Source of the DNA: Hydractinia symbiolongicarpus
Lineage: Eukaryota > Cnidaria > Hydrozoa > Anthoathecata > Hydractiniidae
Length of the DNA: 64,000 bases
Assembly (NCBI RefSeq): GCF_029227915.1
Contig: NC_079888.1
Location: 9,407,001-9,471,000, forward strand
Direction of reading: 5' to 3'
Shown piece by piece: positions 48,362 to 60,724 of this stretch. A program made the translations under genes and the position numbers. The notes under the pieces were generated by a model, which saw only the letters and a program-made list of their open reading frames with translations, searched no databases and was not told where the DNA came from. The number at the start of each line of letters is the position of its first letter. Position 1 is the first letter of the stretch.

Positions 48362-48869
48362 AGAGAGCAGGTAAAGAAGATTGCGCCAACCTTTTCCATA
48401 TATTTCTTTTCTAACAACTCGAATAAACAAAACTATCTCCACAGGAAAGTTTGAAATACCTAAATTATGTCAATTTTTTTTCTATAGGTAATGACTAAGT
48501 TAAGAAATTTATAGGATTTTTGCACTTCTTCTAAAACTTTAGTTAAAAAGAGCACACATTATTTTTATGCAGGCATGTCATATACTGTTGCATTGAAAAC
48601 TACCAACAAATTAAATATGATACGTATTTTCAAATTTTATTTTTTAATTCTGCACGTGAGGCGTACGATAACATGCTAGTGTAACATTTTATGAATGGAG
48701 AGATTATTAGTTAGCTCGTTTTTACTCACAAGAGCAGCTAGAATATTAACTTTCTTCATAGAACTTAAGGTATTTAGGAAACTCGTGTTTATAATAAGGT
48801 TAGTATACTTTTTATTTGTGTTTCATGAAAAAATGTCGGTCTGAATGATTAAATTGAACATAAATCTGA

Positions 48870-49070
48870 CAGCCAAATAAAAGTTATTTAACATATTTTC
48901 ATGTTTCCGATATTTGGGTAGAATCCCAAAAAATCGGAAAATCAGATTAATCACGTGTCCAAAATTTATAAAATGATTTCTCTTCATGTGTTGTGAATAT
49001 CAGGTTGTAAGGATAATCCTAACGAAAGTTATTATATTTTCCCGATTAGAAGGATTTTATAGAAAGTTTG
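48870..49070 (+). mobile_element. Internal fragment of the piggyBac-type MITE family
   Basis: Shares ordered blocks with 45285-45535: AAATAAAAGTTATTTAACAT, TCGG.TTAATCACGTGTC, AAGGATAATCCTAAC and AGGATTT.ATAGA. Neither terminal CCCTATTCGG end is present. Confidence 0.65.
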
Positions 49071-50529
49071 TTTATGTTTCAGCTCGTCGAAAGAAAAACG
49101 TGCAAAACAAATAATCCCTCCTTTCATAACATTTTACACTTGCATGTTATTACACAGCGAAAAATTATTAAAAAAAGTATTTCCCAATCCTAGGATGGAG
49201 AAACACCGTTTATTAGAAAACATGCGTGATTATACTCTCACATTGAAACAGGAAGTTTTTGTCTAAACTAGATAACGAACATAATTGATTCATTATTACT
49301 CACCGCTAATTTAATAATTATGCCGTTCATGCTAATAATCTTAATTTAGCAACCTTCTTCCCATGGATTGCGTGATTTTTTTAGACATGGGCACTAGTGC
49401 CTAGGTTGTTAATCTACATTACTGGGATGAGTAGTTAGAATAATTGAATAGACTTGTGACCACATAAACTCATATTCCCACCTTTAAAAAGTACGAGTGT
49501 TTATGCCACATGGGGATGGAGAATAGTGACACAGCATGTAGGAACAATATTTTTTGTAAAATTCTAGTGCTTACAGTAACAAGTATGTCAATAATATGGG
49601 ACTTAAAAAGTTGGTATAGTTTTCTCATTACCGAGACAATTGACATCTAATCTGTATCTAGTCACGTAGCACATCATAAATCGCAACGATCTTTTGGGTT
49701 CGTTTCATTTAAACAAAAATAACAATGGTGAGTTGAGAAAAATAAAAATTCTTACTAACTGACGAGAATACGTAAGCCAAGGTATAACCCACTATCACGA
49801 GGAGTTATTAATTAGTCTGTTCTTGGACGGGGCCGAAAACTTCGATGACAGTAACAATCAATTGGCGATCTAATTATTCAGAAACAAAACACAAATTACT
49901 AATATCAATACCTATATAATGGTGCTTAAACTAAATCTTGTAACATCTAAACGACATAATATATATTAATACATCAATCAGTAAACCAAATTTGATTGTT
50001 CAATGTACGATGGAGAAAACTGAAGGAAATAACAAAATGATCACACGCATAGCCATCTAGTACACACAATTTTTAACATTTTTACGGCCGCCGGTTGATT
50101 AGTTGTCATAGCAGTTATTAGCTAAAACTACTCACGTTAATGCGATTAATTGCCTCAATGACGTCATTTTGACTTGCTGACTAATCGTTTTGTTATTATG
50201 AATTTCTCACAGTTTTGGCAACCTCTTTACCAAGGCTCATTTACGCTTTAATGGCTGAAAGAACCACTTCAAAACAGGTGTACTGTATTAAGCTGCAGTT
50301 TGTGACTTTTATTTTTGATGTTTCGTTACAAGAAACACATGTGTCCATCTAGCGTTTAAATGACTTTGATACTAACCGTTTAAAGTTAAAACTGAAGAAT
50401 ACCGTTTCTTTTGCTGGTGGAAAATGTTTGAACGTAATTTCCAAAAAAAAAAAATGTTTTAATTGTGTTTTTACCAAGTTTAGCTCGATAAAAATTTTCA
50501 CCCCTTTTTCTGCGTTTAAAAAGTGACAG

Positions 50530-50670
50530 AAAAATTGATTAATTAATCAATTTTTTCCATAATAGACCTTTTCCAAATTTCCTAATTATGCCAAACTCAG
50601 TTAAAAAGGCGATACTAAAAATAATTAGAACAAATTGCCTAATTTCGTGATTTAAATTTTTAAGCGGCAG
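50530..50670. repeat. 26-bp palindrome plus dispersed repeat
   Basis: 50530-50555 is a perfect 13+13 palindrome (left half AAAAATTGATTAA). It is followed by blocks shared with the minus strand at 39015-39165 (ATAGACCTTTTCC, TTATGCCAAACTCAGTTAAA, GCGATACTAAAAAT). Confidence 0.7.
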
Positions 50671-50922
50671 CCCTCGTTCGATTGGTCACCATATCATAGT
50701 TTAACAACTAAGCAAAGCATTTATTTTTTTAGTTATATTATACAATGGAGAAAAAATTTAATAATTGTCAGGAATTAGTCAGGCAGAAATTAAAAAAAAA
50801 AAGAAAATTGAAATTAAAAAATTTAAAAAACTGAAAAAAATGATAAACACAGGATTTGAATTAGAACCTCTTTGCTTTGCAATCAGGAAATTAAACTACT
50901 CGACTACCAACCACTCGCACCG

Positions 50923-50962
50923 GCATGCTAAAATTAGCATTAGCATGCTAAAATTAGCATTT
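50923..50962 (+). repeat. Two-copy 20-bp tandem duplication
   Basis: GCATGCTAAAATTAGCATT(A/T) twice, each unit partly palindromic. Confidence 0.9.
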
Positions 50963-53222
50963 AAAGTGTTGGTTTTTCTCATTTTAAATATTCAATTTTT
51001 TCAACTTGGTTAACCACAAAATTGTTATTAGTGGAACGAAGGTTAAAAGTATCTATTTAAAACTTGCAAAGCTTTAAGGATCTATTTTTGAAGAACTTTC
51101 TTTAGCGAAATCTAAAACATGCAGGAAGTATTCAAAAAAAATGCCACAGCTTAACAAGGTTTTTCCTAATGATGAATTGTGATAGGTGATAGGTAGGACC
51201 AACCCACCCCTACATGTTGGGTTTTATTGTTAACAATTCTAAAAACCAATTCCAAGTATTTTATATACATACACAAAAATTAGTAAATTCAGCCTGTTGC
51301 GATTTACTAAACAAACCATAACCTGCATATCTTCAGGAACAAAGATTTTGGAAGATTGTGGTAGATGTATAGATTAGATAGGCAACGGCTTAGATTACGA
51401 TGCTCTCACTTTTTTAAAGGCTGGTTGTCATACAAAAGCATTCTGCGTCGAATCGCAAAACGCGCCACGCTTTTTATCGCATATGCCAAAAACATTTCCA
51501 TTTGGCTATTTTTTACTGATGTAAATGGAAAGAATTCGTTGCTGCTTAGGTTGCAGAATAGTTTGAGATTAGTCAATATTTATATAGCGCAGACAACAAT
51601 TCAAATTACGTCAGAACAACATGTGACAGCATCATCATCATAGTCCTGCTTATATGTGTCCAAGTAAAAAGGTTATCGCTTTGCCTCCACTGATTCGTGT
51701 ATTAATTTATTCTTTACTCAGATCACTTGATTAATATATTTTTATATTAACTTCTAGAAAAATCAATGTACATATGGCTTATCAATGACTTATCTTAATA
51801 CATATTTTTATCAATTTGAAATTATGCTTTAATTCAATTGTGCGTAAAACTTTAAAATTAAGCGAGGCCGTTGTTGCTAGCCATCTTCAAAAAAAGTCAT
51901 TAAAAAATTATTTTGAAAATCAAGTAGACTTCTACGTTTTGATTGGCTGTTGAGGTTAAGCGCACAATGCAGCTCACATGTTTAACGCCCCGACGCATCA
52001 AAAAGCGCGAGGTCAGCGGCATTATTCTGCTAATGCGCATGCGTAGATCGAAAGTTATGGCACTTTTTACGACAGGGTGAAAAATGCTGTCGTAAAGAGA
52101 ACGTCCTGAACACGTCCGCTTCACTGAATGATTCACGTCAGCAACAATTAGCACATTTTGAGAGTTTGGATTTAATGAAATAACATAAAATTTTAAGAAC
52201 TAAGTCTGCTGTGAGTATTGACAAGTTCAAATTGCGTCAATTTGGTAAAGAAGTGACTTTCTATACCTATCTACGTGTGTTAGTAAAGTTCGAGATTTAC
52301 TAACTGCTCTCAATATATTTTGTAGAGATTGCAGCTAGTTAACTTTACAGAAATATGTTTTTGTAAAACAGAGAATTAGCCATTTTCTTCAAAATGTGAG
52401 TTCAAATTGTAGTTCTAATGTATAACACCGGGTGTCCTAGAAGAAACAAAATCCCTCAATTATATTTAACCCAATAATTATATTTATCTTTTTTTATATT
52501 TTTTTACCTGCGCAGCAAATAAAATTTCCTTCGTTAATTTTTCCGTGATTGATGTGTAAAAATCATGTTTTTTTCAAATTTACATCTATTTAAAGAGCCA
52601 ATACCAGTCAATTATATCAAGTTTTTCAAATTAGGTACATCAGAGACTACCCAACAACGCGAGAATTCCTTATTACGTGTAGCCCTGCAGAGCTTTGTAT
52701 CAATAAATTCTTCACGCTAGCCTGTCATCCGTCCAATCCGCAAAGCTTGCATCGTCTATGATATATTTTAATTATTCAATATGTAAACAAATTAATTGAA
52801 TCGATCGACCTTTGATTCGTCTTCACCCAGGGGACGAGGTTAGGTGAAGACCGTCATTACTGTAGTATAATGATTGTAGCAAGAAACTTTTGAGCAAATA
52901 AAAGTTAAAACAATTGACTTTCAAGGAGAGTTTCCACTCAAACCAAATTAATGAAACCGATCGACATCAATTTTGAAACAAATCTTAAAATAGTACAACT
53001 AGGTAAATTCACCCAAATCCGTTTTATAAACACGTGACCGTGAGGAAAACTCTTTATGTAGGCTTTATTATCAACAAAACATTCTCGTAAAGGCTGAAAT
53101 ACACTATCATTTTTCAATGATCATTTTCCAATGATACATTCCAATGACATTAAAAATGACAAATTTTCGCGCGGATACACTATCATTAAAAACATGAAAC
53201 TTGAGCATGTTTTCTTTGCAAC

Positions 53223-53675
53223 ATGGACTCTGAAGAAGAAATAGCAGCTGCTGTTGTTGTGTATATTTTATCAAAAAAGAGAGCCAAACGTAGGAAAAGA
53301 AAGCAAAGAAATGTATGGGTGAAGCCGTGGTTAAATAGGCGAAATGAATTTGGCATCTACAATACTCTCATGTATGAACTGCGTGTAGAGGAAATTGCAG
53401 AGTATACGCGATTTTTAAGAATGCCGCCGAATATTTTTGATGAGCTCCTAAATCTCATAGAAGTTGACATTGAGAAAAAAAAAACGCATTTGCGAGACCC
53501 AATTCCTGCTAAAGTCAAAGAAGCTGCAACTTTGAAGTTTTTCTCATGTGGGATAAATTACGCCGAATTACAGTATTTACTTCGCGTTCACAAAAGTACT
53601 TTATCACAGTTCATCGCTGAAGTTTGCGAAGCTATTTACATGCGATTAAAAGAAAATATATATTTCATTCAGTAA
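53223..53675 (+). CDS. Harbinger/PIF transposase, N-terminal part only
   Basis: A 150-residue frame from ATG 53223. An acidic start and basic run (KKRAKRRKRK) are followed by the HARBI1-type N-terminal domain: WVKPWLNRRNEFGIYNTLM, LRVEEIAEYTRFLRMPPNIF, FFSCGINYAELQYLLRVHKS and a HTH-like STLSQFIAEVCEAIYMRLKE. The frame then stops. The catalytic DDE part that follows in full transposases is absent, so this is a deletion derivative unless a distant exon exists. Upstream, ATACACTATCATT occurs twice (about 53098 and 53175), possibly sub-terminal repeats of the element. It is convergent with a minus-strand second gene, as in complete Harbinger elements. Confidence 0.85.
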   Translation: MDSEEEIAAAVVVYILSKKRAKRRKRKQRNVWVKPWLNRRNEFGIYNTLMYELRVEEIAEYTRFLRMPPNIFDELLNLIEVDIEKKKTHLRDPIPAKVKEAATLKFFSCGINYAELQYLLRVHKSTLSQFIAEVCEAIYMRLKENIYFIQ

Positions 53676-53710
53676 TTTATCAAACGTACTAAACTAGCAG
53701 TCACACATTA

Positions 53711-54144
53711 TTACCCTGCACTTTGTGAGCCCTCACTTTCTGGGTTGAGATCTGACAAACTTTCTCTACTCTGATAAGTGTTTTGATATATGTTCATTGG
53801 GTGTCGGTACATATTCCGTAAAACAAGCGATAACGGCGGAGACACAAAGGGTGGATAATTTAGTGTGGCATGTGTTGAAGAGTTCCTTGGGATCGGAGAT
53901 TGAACGGGTGGTGTTCTGAAAGAGGGTACGGAGAGTAATCTCATCTGAACAACTCCAGAAATGATGCGAAATTTTGTGCGTACTTTAACTCCACTGGTGC
54001 TGTTCCATGGCAAGAAAAATTTGTCTGAAATTTATACCCACCATCGAAAAAGTGTATTTCAGCCTTAACATACATTTTTCTGTTGACAAAGAAAATATAG
54101 CTTTTTAAAAAAATACTTGATATAAAGGAAACTTGCTTTGTCAA
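53711..54144 (-). pseudogene. Probable second Harbinger gene (MADF/Myb-like protein), C-terminal remnant
   Basis: The frame 53711-54013 on the minus strand encodes a Pro/Ser-rich tail (FRTPPVQSPIPRNSSTHATL, PPFVSPPLSL) ending at a stop 35 bases from the transposase stop. This tail-to-tail layout and composition suit the DNA-binding partner protein of Harbinger elements. A second frame (to 54144) reads HFFDGGYKFQTNFSCHGTAP upstream, suggesting a frameshift near 54000. No MADF core can be read. Confidence 0.45.
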
Positions 54145-57100
54145 ACGAGAGACTTTCTACACTGATAAACACTTATTTTTAAAAATTCTTCTCGTATATC
54201 AATACACATATTTTGTAGCCGATCGCTACTCTGTGCTAAAGATGTCCCACATAGCGTTCTCTGGAATACATATATTTAGCGACAAATTGAGGACCGGCAA
54301 ACTCGTGGATTTTCCACGTACTAACAAAAACTTTTAAGAATAGCATTACTTGATTTTTGGCAAATATGATTCTTACAACAATAGGGAATAACAGAATCTA
54401 ACTTGTTCAACGTTCTGATCTAAAAAAAAAAGCATTATGAAGCGTCACACTTATCAATAGTGTTGTTAAATGCATAAAAGAACATCCAAATGCTGTCCAA
54501 TATTTTATGCAGCTTAATCAGAAATGGAGAACTAACAAAAAAGTTCACAATAACAACAATATTATTAAGATTAATCTTTGATAATGCACTCTTAAGCAAT
54601 AACATATTGTCACCGCAAGCAATATATTGCATGCAAGGGTCCTTAAATCATTTTATTCGATCAATCTCAGATTACTTATCTAGCTTCTCATGATATCACA
54701 ACGCATCACTCTCTTCTTTAGTTGAGCAAACATCAGTGTCTTAACTTTTATGTCAAATGGTGTACAAAAAATAACAGGTGAAAGGTGGGAATTTTTTTTT
54801 TTTTTTTGAGACGTAAGTTCGATCATGTTCCATCTGACGTTCTGTATATTGTAACTAACCATATTGTAATTACAATCGGGTGCGGAAACATTGAGACAAA
54901 CCTATTTTTTAACAAACTAAAATTAACCCCACGAAATTTTATGGAACATCAGCTCACTATGTCAATATTGAAATACAGTTAAAGGGTCCCCTAAAATTTC
55001 AGTATTGGTCTTAAGTCCAAGTTTTTTCTAACACCAATTTGATAGATGTTATACACACCATAGCCAGCTGTACTGGTGTTTTGTTGCCATATTGCACATG
55101 TTGGTTGGTGGATTGGTTAACTATTGCCATGCTTGTATGTAGACTATCTCGGTTTTCTTCATGTAAATGTAACAAGTACCTCTAATCTTGATAACAAATG
55201 GGTTATTTCTGATCGTCCTAACACTAAGATAAAAAAACCTTGTAATCAGAAGACGGCTTTTCTTTTCGATCAGTCGTCGCTAGTTTCACTTGTCGCCCTC
55301 GGATCGAAACAACACTGACTATTGTTACATTCATAAACTTGCGTGTGTTTCATCTCGATTGTCCCTGAAATAAGGAAAATACCCTTTTTCACGATAACAC
55401 TTTTTAAATTTTAATTTAACTTGCTCCCAAACATCACATTTGCTTTGTGAATTTCCTAGCTAAATCTTTTCTGTACTCATTGCAATTATTCTTTGTTCTG
55501 TCAATTTTTTAGACGTTTAGTGTGACATAATACATTCGGTGTTGAGAACAATAGACACACACGCGCATACCTTGGGGCAGAGAAAAACAAACAAACAATT
55601 GCCGTGACCAACTTGCACAAAATTTAGTCACTTTTTGCTAACCAAATGTTAACAACATCCTGAGGAATTTTTCAAATTCTCTTTTTATAACAATTAATTG
55701 AGAACATCCAACCTTTGTCTCCTCTAATATTGCAGGTATTTTTTGGTCTCTATGCACAATAGGAAAAAATTGAGCCCTGTAAAGGGAGAAACATAGATAC
55801 GACCTTGGTGAAACAAGACAGCTTCGACGTTCGCCACCACAAGTAATTGCGTAGGCTATTTCTCTATATTAGATTCGCAGATTTCGAACTTGTCAAAATT
55901 TCCTTCTCACTGTTCAGAACAGACTTAGGACTATTTCATTAATTTCAAACTCTTAAAAGGTGCTAATTTTGCTGACGGCAGCTTCACAATTTTTCACGAA
56001 TTTCGAGGCTTTCGTAGGCCCCGACGTGGATTATTTCGGCGTGCTACAGAATGTGCCTAGCAAATTTTTAACGCTGTCTGCCTGGTCTATGTGTGTGCAA
56101 ATGTAACGACTTTGAAGCCTTCCGGTGACCGTTTAACAGTTTCGCCCATATTTGAAAAATAAAGAAGAAAACTGTCTTCGTCTCAATATTTTTATCCGAG
56201 ATTGTAGATTGATTGTCATCCAAGTTTATGGACATGGGCAACGCATTTCTACATTTTTGTTTGAGAGAAAGATTTATTCATTTGTTTAAGCAACTATTGG
56301 CTAATAGCAGTATACGTCGTGTCCAAAGGGTATGCTAGGCATAGCTACCTTGGATTTTGGATAATGAAAATAATAGTTAATTTGAAATAGGATTTTTTTT
56401 TGTAAAAATAAAAGTTATTGAATAAATAAAAAACATCATCTTGGTTTGTACGTTTTCACATAGCTAATCTGATAAGTATTTTTCGTGTCTTTAGGGAAAC
56501 ACAGGAAAGGAAATAACTCTTTTCGCCACACGCGTTTTATAGACTTTCTTTACGTTCTTTTTTAATTTTTCTCTTCTTGTAATCTTATCTTTTTTTTGAT
56601 TTTTAATTTTCATTTTAACAACATGAAGTTAACAACAAGGAAAGCTAATCTCTCTCGCAGTTTTCAAACGAAAAAAGGGAACTTAAAAGTTAAAATCTTA
56701 AAATGAGAAGTTAACTATCAAGCTAAACAAGCTAATGGTGAGTACAACTTTCTCTAAAGTAAGGACTCTCTTCATAAGGCTAGTAGCTTCTGACAATTAA
56801 GAGCATCCTAACATTCAAGGTTAAAATTCTTTTGAAGTCAGATCGTAAACCACAGGACACTTTGTGTCTGTTGTCTTCGCAACTTCTGTTTGTGAACCCT
56901 CCAAATATAATTCACATGAAATAATGCAATGAGGCTAGGATATATTACCAAAACTAAACAAGATATTATAATTCTCGAATTTTTATCGTATTTTTCTTCA
57001 AGAAGTGGCCAACAGGAAATTTATGTTAAAGTCAGTGACATTCTGAAAGTACACACATCTCTGAAAGGAAATATTTGTACTTATGAGAGTTAAAATTGCT

Positions 57101-57328
57101 TTTTTGAACTTTATAAGTTATTTTGCCGATTCTCCAATTTCGCGTACTTTTAATTTCTGCGCGCAGTAAACTTTGTTTACGCTTCAGGCGAAACTGAAAG
57201 GGTAGACGAGATAGCTACGCAGTGTAAATGGCCATTGTAAAAGTTGTTTGCACTTAAGGCTTTCCAAACACTTTCTCATTCCCTCTATCATGTCGGTTTT
57301 AAGATATTAAAACCTTTTTGATTTTAAA
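54145..57328. other. Intergenic, no gene seen
   Basis: Only short frames without splice support (for example 54490-54693 and 55124-55318). No repeat family recognised beyond simple A/T runs. Confidence 0.5.
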
Positions 57329-57583
57329 ACACCAACCCCTTTACGCCGAAACGTTTTCTAATCCAAAAGCGCTGTTAACTCCACAACTGTGAACTTAATG
57401 CGCTAAATATTTCCCTAAACCATGCTTCCCATTTTTTTGCGATGATATTCGCGTTAGGTGCTCTAAAGACCACGTGAGTTAGAAGTGATAAGATTTGTCG
57501 GATATGTTTTCTTTAATCAAAACAAAAAACAATTGGATTTTAATAATACATTGCTTATGTCTTTCAAAGTTGTTCGCTGTGAA
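57329..57583 (+). repeat. 255-bp direct repeat, copy 1
   Basis: Near-identical to 59645-59899; I see one difference (GCCGAAACG here, GCTGAAACG there). It begins ACACCAACCCCTTTACG and ends GTTGTTCGCTGTGAA. The ends are not TG..CA, so an LTR is not supported. The MIRFVGYVFF.. frame present in both copies is a by-product. Confidence 0.95.
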
Positions 57584-59644
57584 TCATTAATCAGAAAGAG
57601 ACACAAAAACAACACAATGAACAGTAAAAATCCGAAAGCACACATTGAAATGTTTTTTTGTATCCTATGGAAACAATAGGTCGGTGGCAATAAACAAATT
57701 TAGAACGAGTGAAGATGGAGAGGTTTTAACTTTATTGTACTTTAAAAGTCTTCTAGGCTTATCCTTAGAAAGATACTTTAAACAGAAATGGATAATTTGA
57801 ATTGCTTTCGTGTTGTAGCACAGTATGCAACTTCGTCCAGTTTATGATAAAAATTAAAGTCTACATCAGATCGTGTTATCGTTTGAAAAGCCCTTCGTCA
57901 CCAACAAAATTTCCATTAAAATTGTTTAGCAAAACTTATATTTAGCGACAATTCTTGTCCCATAACTCATAATCAGTTCATGGAAGTGGACCAGCCAGTC
58001 ATTGTCAGGAAGACCATTACGTATGATACCGTCAGTCTTTTCTATGAATTGAAAATTACTGTCGTCACTTTCTTCGACTGTTGCTACCACGGTACATGGC
58101 TCTGACTAAAATTTAAGCTGACAATATAAACTTAGCGGATTATGATTAATATTTTTAGGATTGCGAAAAAACACACACGGAAATAAAAAAATGTCTAGGA
58201 ATAATAGTTTCCTAGTAATTCTAGGCTAAATTTATTGTGTTCTTTTAAACCTTGGAGTTCAAGATGATTACGTGAAATATTTTTTTTAGAAAAGTCCCGG
58301 TCTCAATATTCTAATGAGCTAGGTTCTTAATTTAACGCTAATATTAAAAATATTTAAAATATATTTTTACAATAATATTATTTCAGCATAATAATATTTC
58401 TTTCGAAAAAATATTTACCATCTTTCATAAAATTTCCAGTATTCTTCCTAAGAACAGAAATAAGAACATTTAAGAACATCAGAGAAAAAAAAATTTCCCT
58501 ACCAGGAATCAGTCTAATCAATGCTCTGGAGATAAATAGTTAGAGAGAGACCATGTGTTGTTTAGCATATATTTCTGTAAATATATTTCAACAAAACTAG
58601 GCTTTGCCCAATTATGGAAGAAGGATCTCCAGAAACGTCGCCTACCAAACTATCATGTTCAAGAAATGAGAAACCTTTAACAATAATATGAACACTGATC
58701 AGACAAACCGAAATGACATCTTTAGTCTTTCTGTGAATTCTTTTGTTTTTTTCGAATCTCTAACTAATAAATAACTATTTTAAAGAAAGTGAATGACGCA
58801 ATAGAAAATCAGGCAGAAAGGTCACTAAAAAATATGATGTCATAAGATAAAGTCATAAGAGAAAAATCAAAGAGAAACTATGACCAAGATATTTTATAAT
58901 ATAATACAAGGCTTTGTTTTAATACTTTTAATTTAAAAGGCGGAACTACATTGTACATCTTTTCTACATTATTTCCTTTTTAAGTTTTATTTCAAGATTT
59001 TTTAATGACCTACGTAATACCTCTTTACGTGACATCAGCAGATTTTCCTTTGTATATTTGAAACACAAAAACAGAAGAAAAAAATCAGGAAAAAACGCTT
59101 TATTATAAGATCATTGAACTGCCATAAGATTTTCTCAGAAATAAAAAAAGAATGACTTGTTGAATGAAATGTTTTTAGTGAACTAGTATGACCTTCTAAA
59201 GTTCATTTTTATTATGTTGTTGTTTTTGATGAGCAGCCATTTTTATTTTGTGTCACTATGATCAGTCTGACCAGGGTAATTTTTTTTTAGATATTTTTTG
59301 GAATTGGTAGAAGAAATTTATAGGCTTCTAGAAAATGTATTTTTATAACTAAAAACATTTACTTTTTCTTCCCGTTGCAATTGTTTTCATGGTAATTACA
59401 AGGGTGTGAATTAAAGGGTGAAATAACCGATGGGTATTTTCTTATTACAAATTCTCCACCCTTTTTTCAACCCAATAACTTGAACAAGTGCTGTTTTTCT
59501 CATAAGAAAAGCAGAGTATTGTAAATAGACATATGAACATTTTTCTCTTCTTTTTTTTTTGCATTTTATGCTATAATACATTTCCAGTTGTTCCCTAATC
59601 TTCCACCACTGCAAAAAAAACTTTAGCGAATTACACTTTTTTAT
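57584..59644. other. Spacer between the 255-bp direct repeats
   Basis: About 2.06 kb, very AT-rich, with no gene recognised. A short frame at 59411-59614 (minus) has no support. Confidence 0.5.
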
Positions 59645-59899
59645 ACACCAACCCCTTTACGCTGAAACGTTTTCTAATCCAAAAGCGCTGTTAACTCCAC
59701 AACTGTGAACTTAATGCGCTAAATATTTCCCTAAACCATGCTTCCCATTTTTTTGCGATGATATTCGCGTTAGGTGCTCTAAAGACCACGTGAGTTAGAA
59801 GTGATAAGATTTGTCGGATATGTTTTCTTTAATCAAAACAAAAAACAATTGGATTTTAATAATACATTGCTTATGTCTTTCAAAGTTGTTCGCTGTGAA
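59645..59899 (+). repeat. 255-bp direct repeat, copy 2
   Basis: Second copy of 57329-57583, exactly 2316 bases downstream in the same orientation. Flanks differ on both sides. The near-identity implies a recent duplication, gene conversion or an assembly join. Confidence 0.95.
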
Positions 59900-60157
59900 A
59901 GAAAGGTGAAGAAGAACCAGGAAATTTGGCTTCAGGGTGAGGTGCTAATTATTTTTTCATATTTCAAGTGTAAAATTGCTTTTTTTGTTCTCATACTTTA
60001 AGCATTTATTTATTTTACGATGCAAAATTTAGGTATAAGTATCGCAAATTGGAACAGGTAATTCATCAAACTAGTCGGTGGCCCGTTGGTAAATCCACTG
60101 TTTCGTAGGTCCTTTATTTACCTCATTTCGTGTCTCGCTACTACAATTTCATTTTTG

Positions 60158-60210
60158 TGTGACAGACAGACAGACGGACAGACGTATACAGGTATTATTA
60201 TATAGATATA
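60158..60210 (+). repeat. GACAGACAGACGGACAG-type repeat end
   Basis: GACAGACAGACAGACGGACA then GTATACAGGTATTATTATAT. This combination is a frequent terminus of small dispersed elements in invertebrates; the family is not identified. Confidence 0.4.
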
Positions 60211-60278
60211 TCACCGTGTATTTTGTGTTCTTTTGTCAGTAAACATTTAGCCATATTATTCCCGGAGATGTTCTTGGA

Positions 60279-60555
60279 GCAGAGATGGTGTAGAGGTAGC
60301 GCATTTGACTTGTAATCAAAAGGTTTCAGGTTCGAGTCCCCACTCCGGTGCTCTTTAAATGCAGTGTTGTCAGCCCATTTGTGCCATCTACTGACCGCTA
60401 ACCGGCTTGTGTGGCAGGCAAGCAAGTTAGAGCAATGCTATACGTATCTCTGGCGGTAATGTAACATAGTTACAGTCTCAGGGGAGGAAGAGCCAAGCGC
60501 TAGGATGGAATCCTCAAAGACGTTAAAACTTCCCGTTACTTACTTACTTACTTTT
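60279..60555 (+). mobile_element. tRNA-Thr-derived SINE, family B, best copy
   Basis: The tRNA-like head has an A box TGGTGTAGAGG (60286-60296) and a B box GGTTCGAGTCC (60329-60339). The anticodon arm TTTGA-CTTGTAA-TCAAA pairs perfectly and places TGT (Thr) in the loop. The body includes GCTAACCGGCTTGTGTGG and the 3' end is AGGATGGAATCC with a (TTAC)n tail. It is better preserved than the copy at 20816 and carries an extra block (about 60350-60395) between head and body. Confidence 0.9.
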
Positions 60556-60724
60556 GCGAAATCATTGCCTTAAAACGTATACTCCTTAAGCGTAAAGTTT
60601 AATAGGATTTTATCTGCCACTTAGAGGTAGGGACAATCTGTTACCTATAGCTACTACGAGAGGATGTTCACTTATTCCATTCGAATGTTGCAAAAAATAA
60701 GGAATATGAAAAAATCCAGTCATT

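Larger units (their letters stand above)
46279..53222. other. Long intergenic stretch, no firm gene
   Basis: No splice-supported gene found. Minus-strand frames at 46975-47220 and 47402-47659 are unrecognised and lack support. Small structures are listed separately: an inverted pair at 46674, hairpins at 47755 and 50530, (TA)n at 48336, a piggyBac-MITE fragment at 48870, a 20-bp duplication at 50923, and a lone GGGACGAGGTTAGG at 52831. Confidence 0.5.

Noticed and set aside
57329-59899. LTR retrotransposon bounded by the 255-bp repeats
   Set aside because: Ends are not TG..CA, no primer-binding site or polypurine tract seen, and the spacer encodes nothing recognisable.
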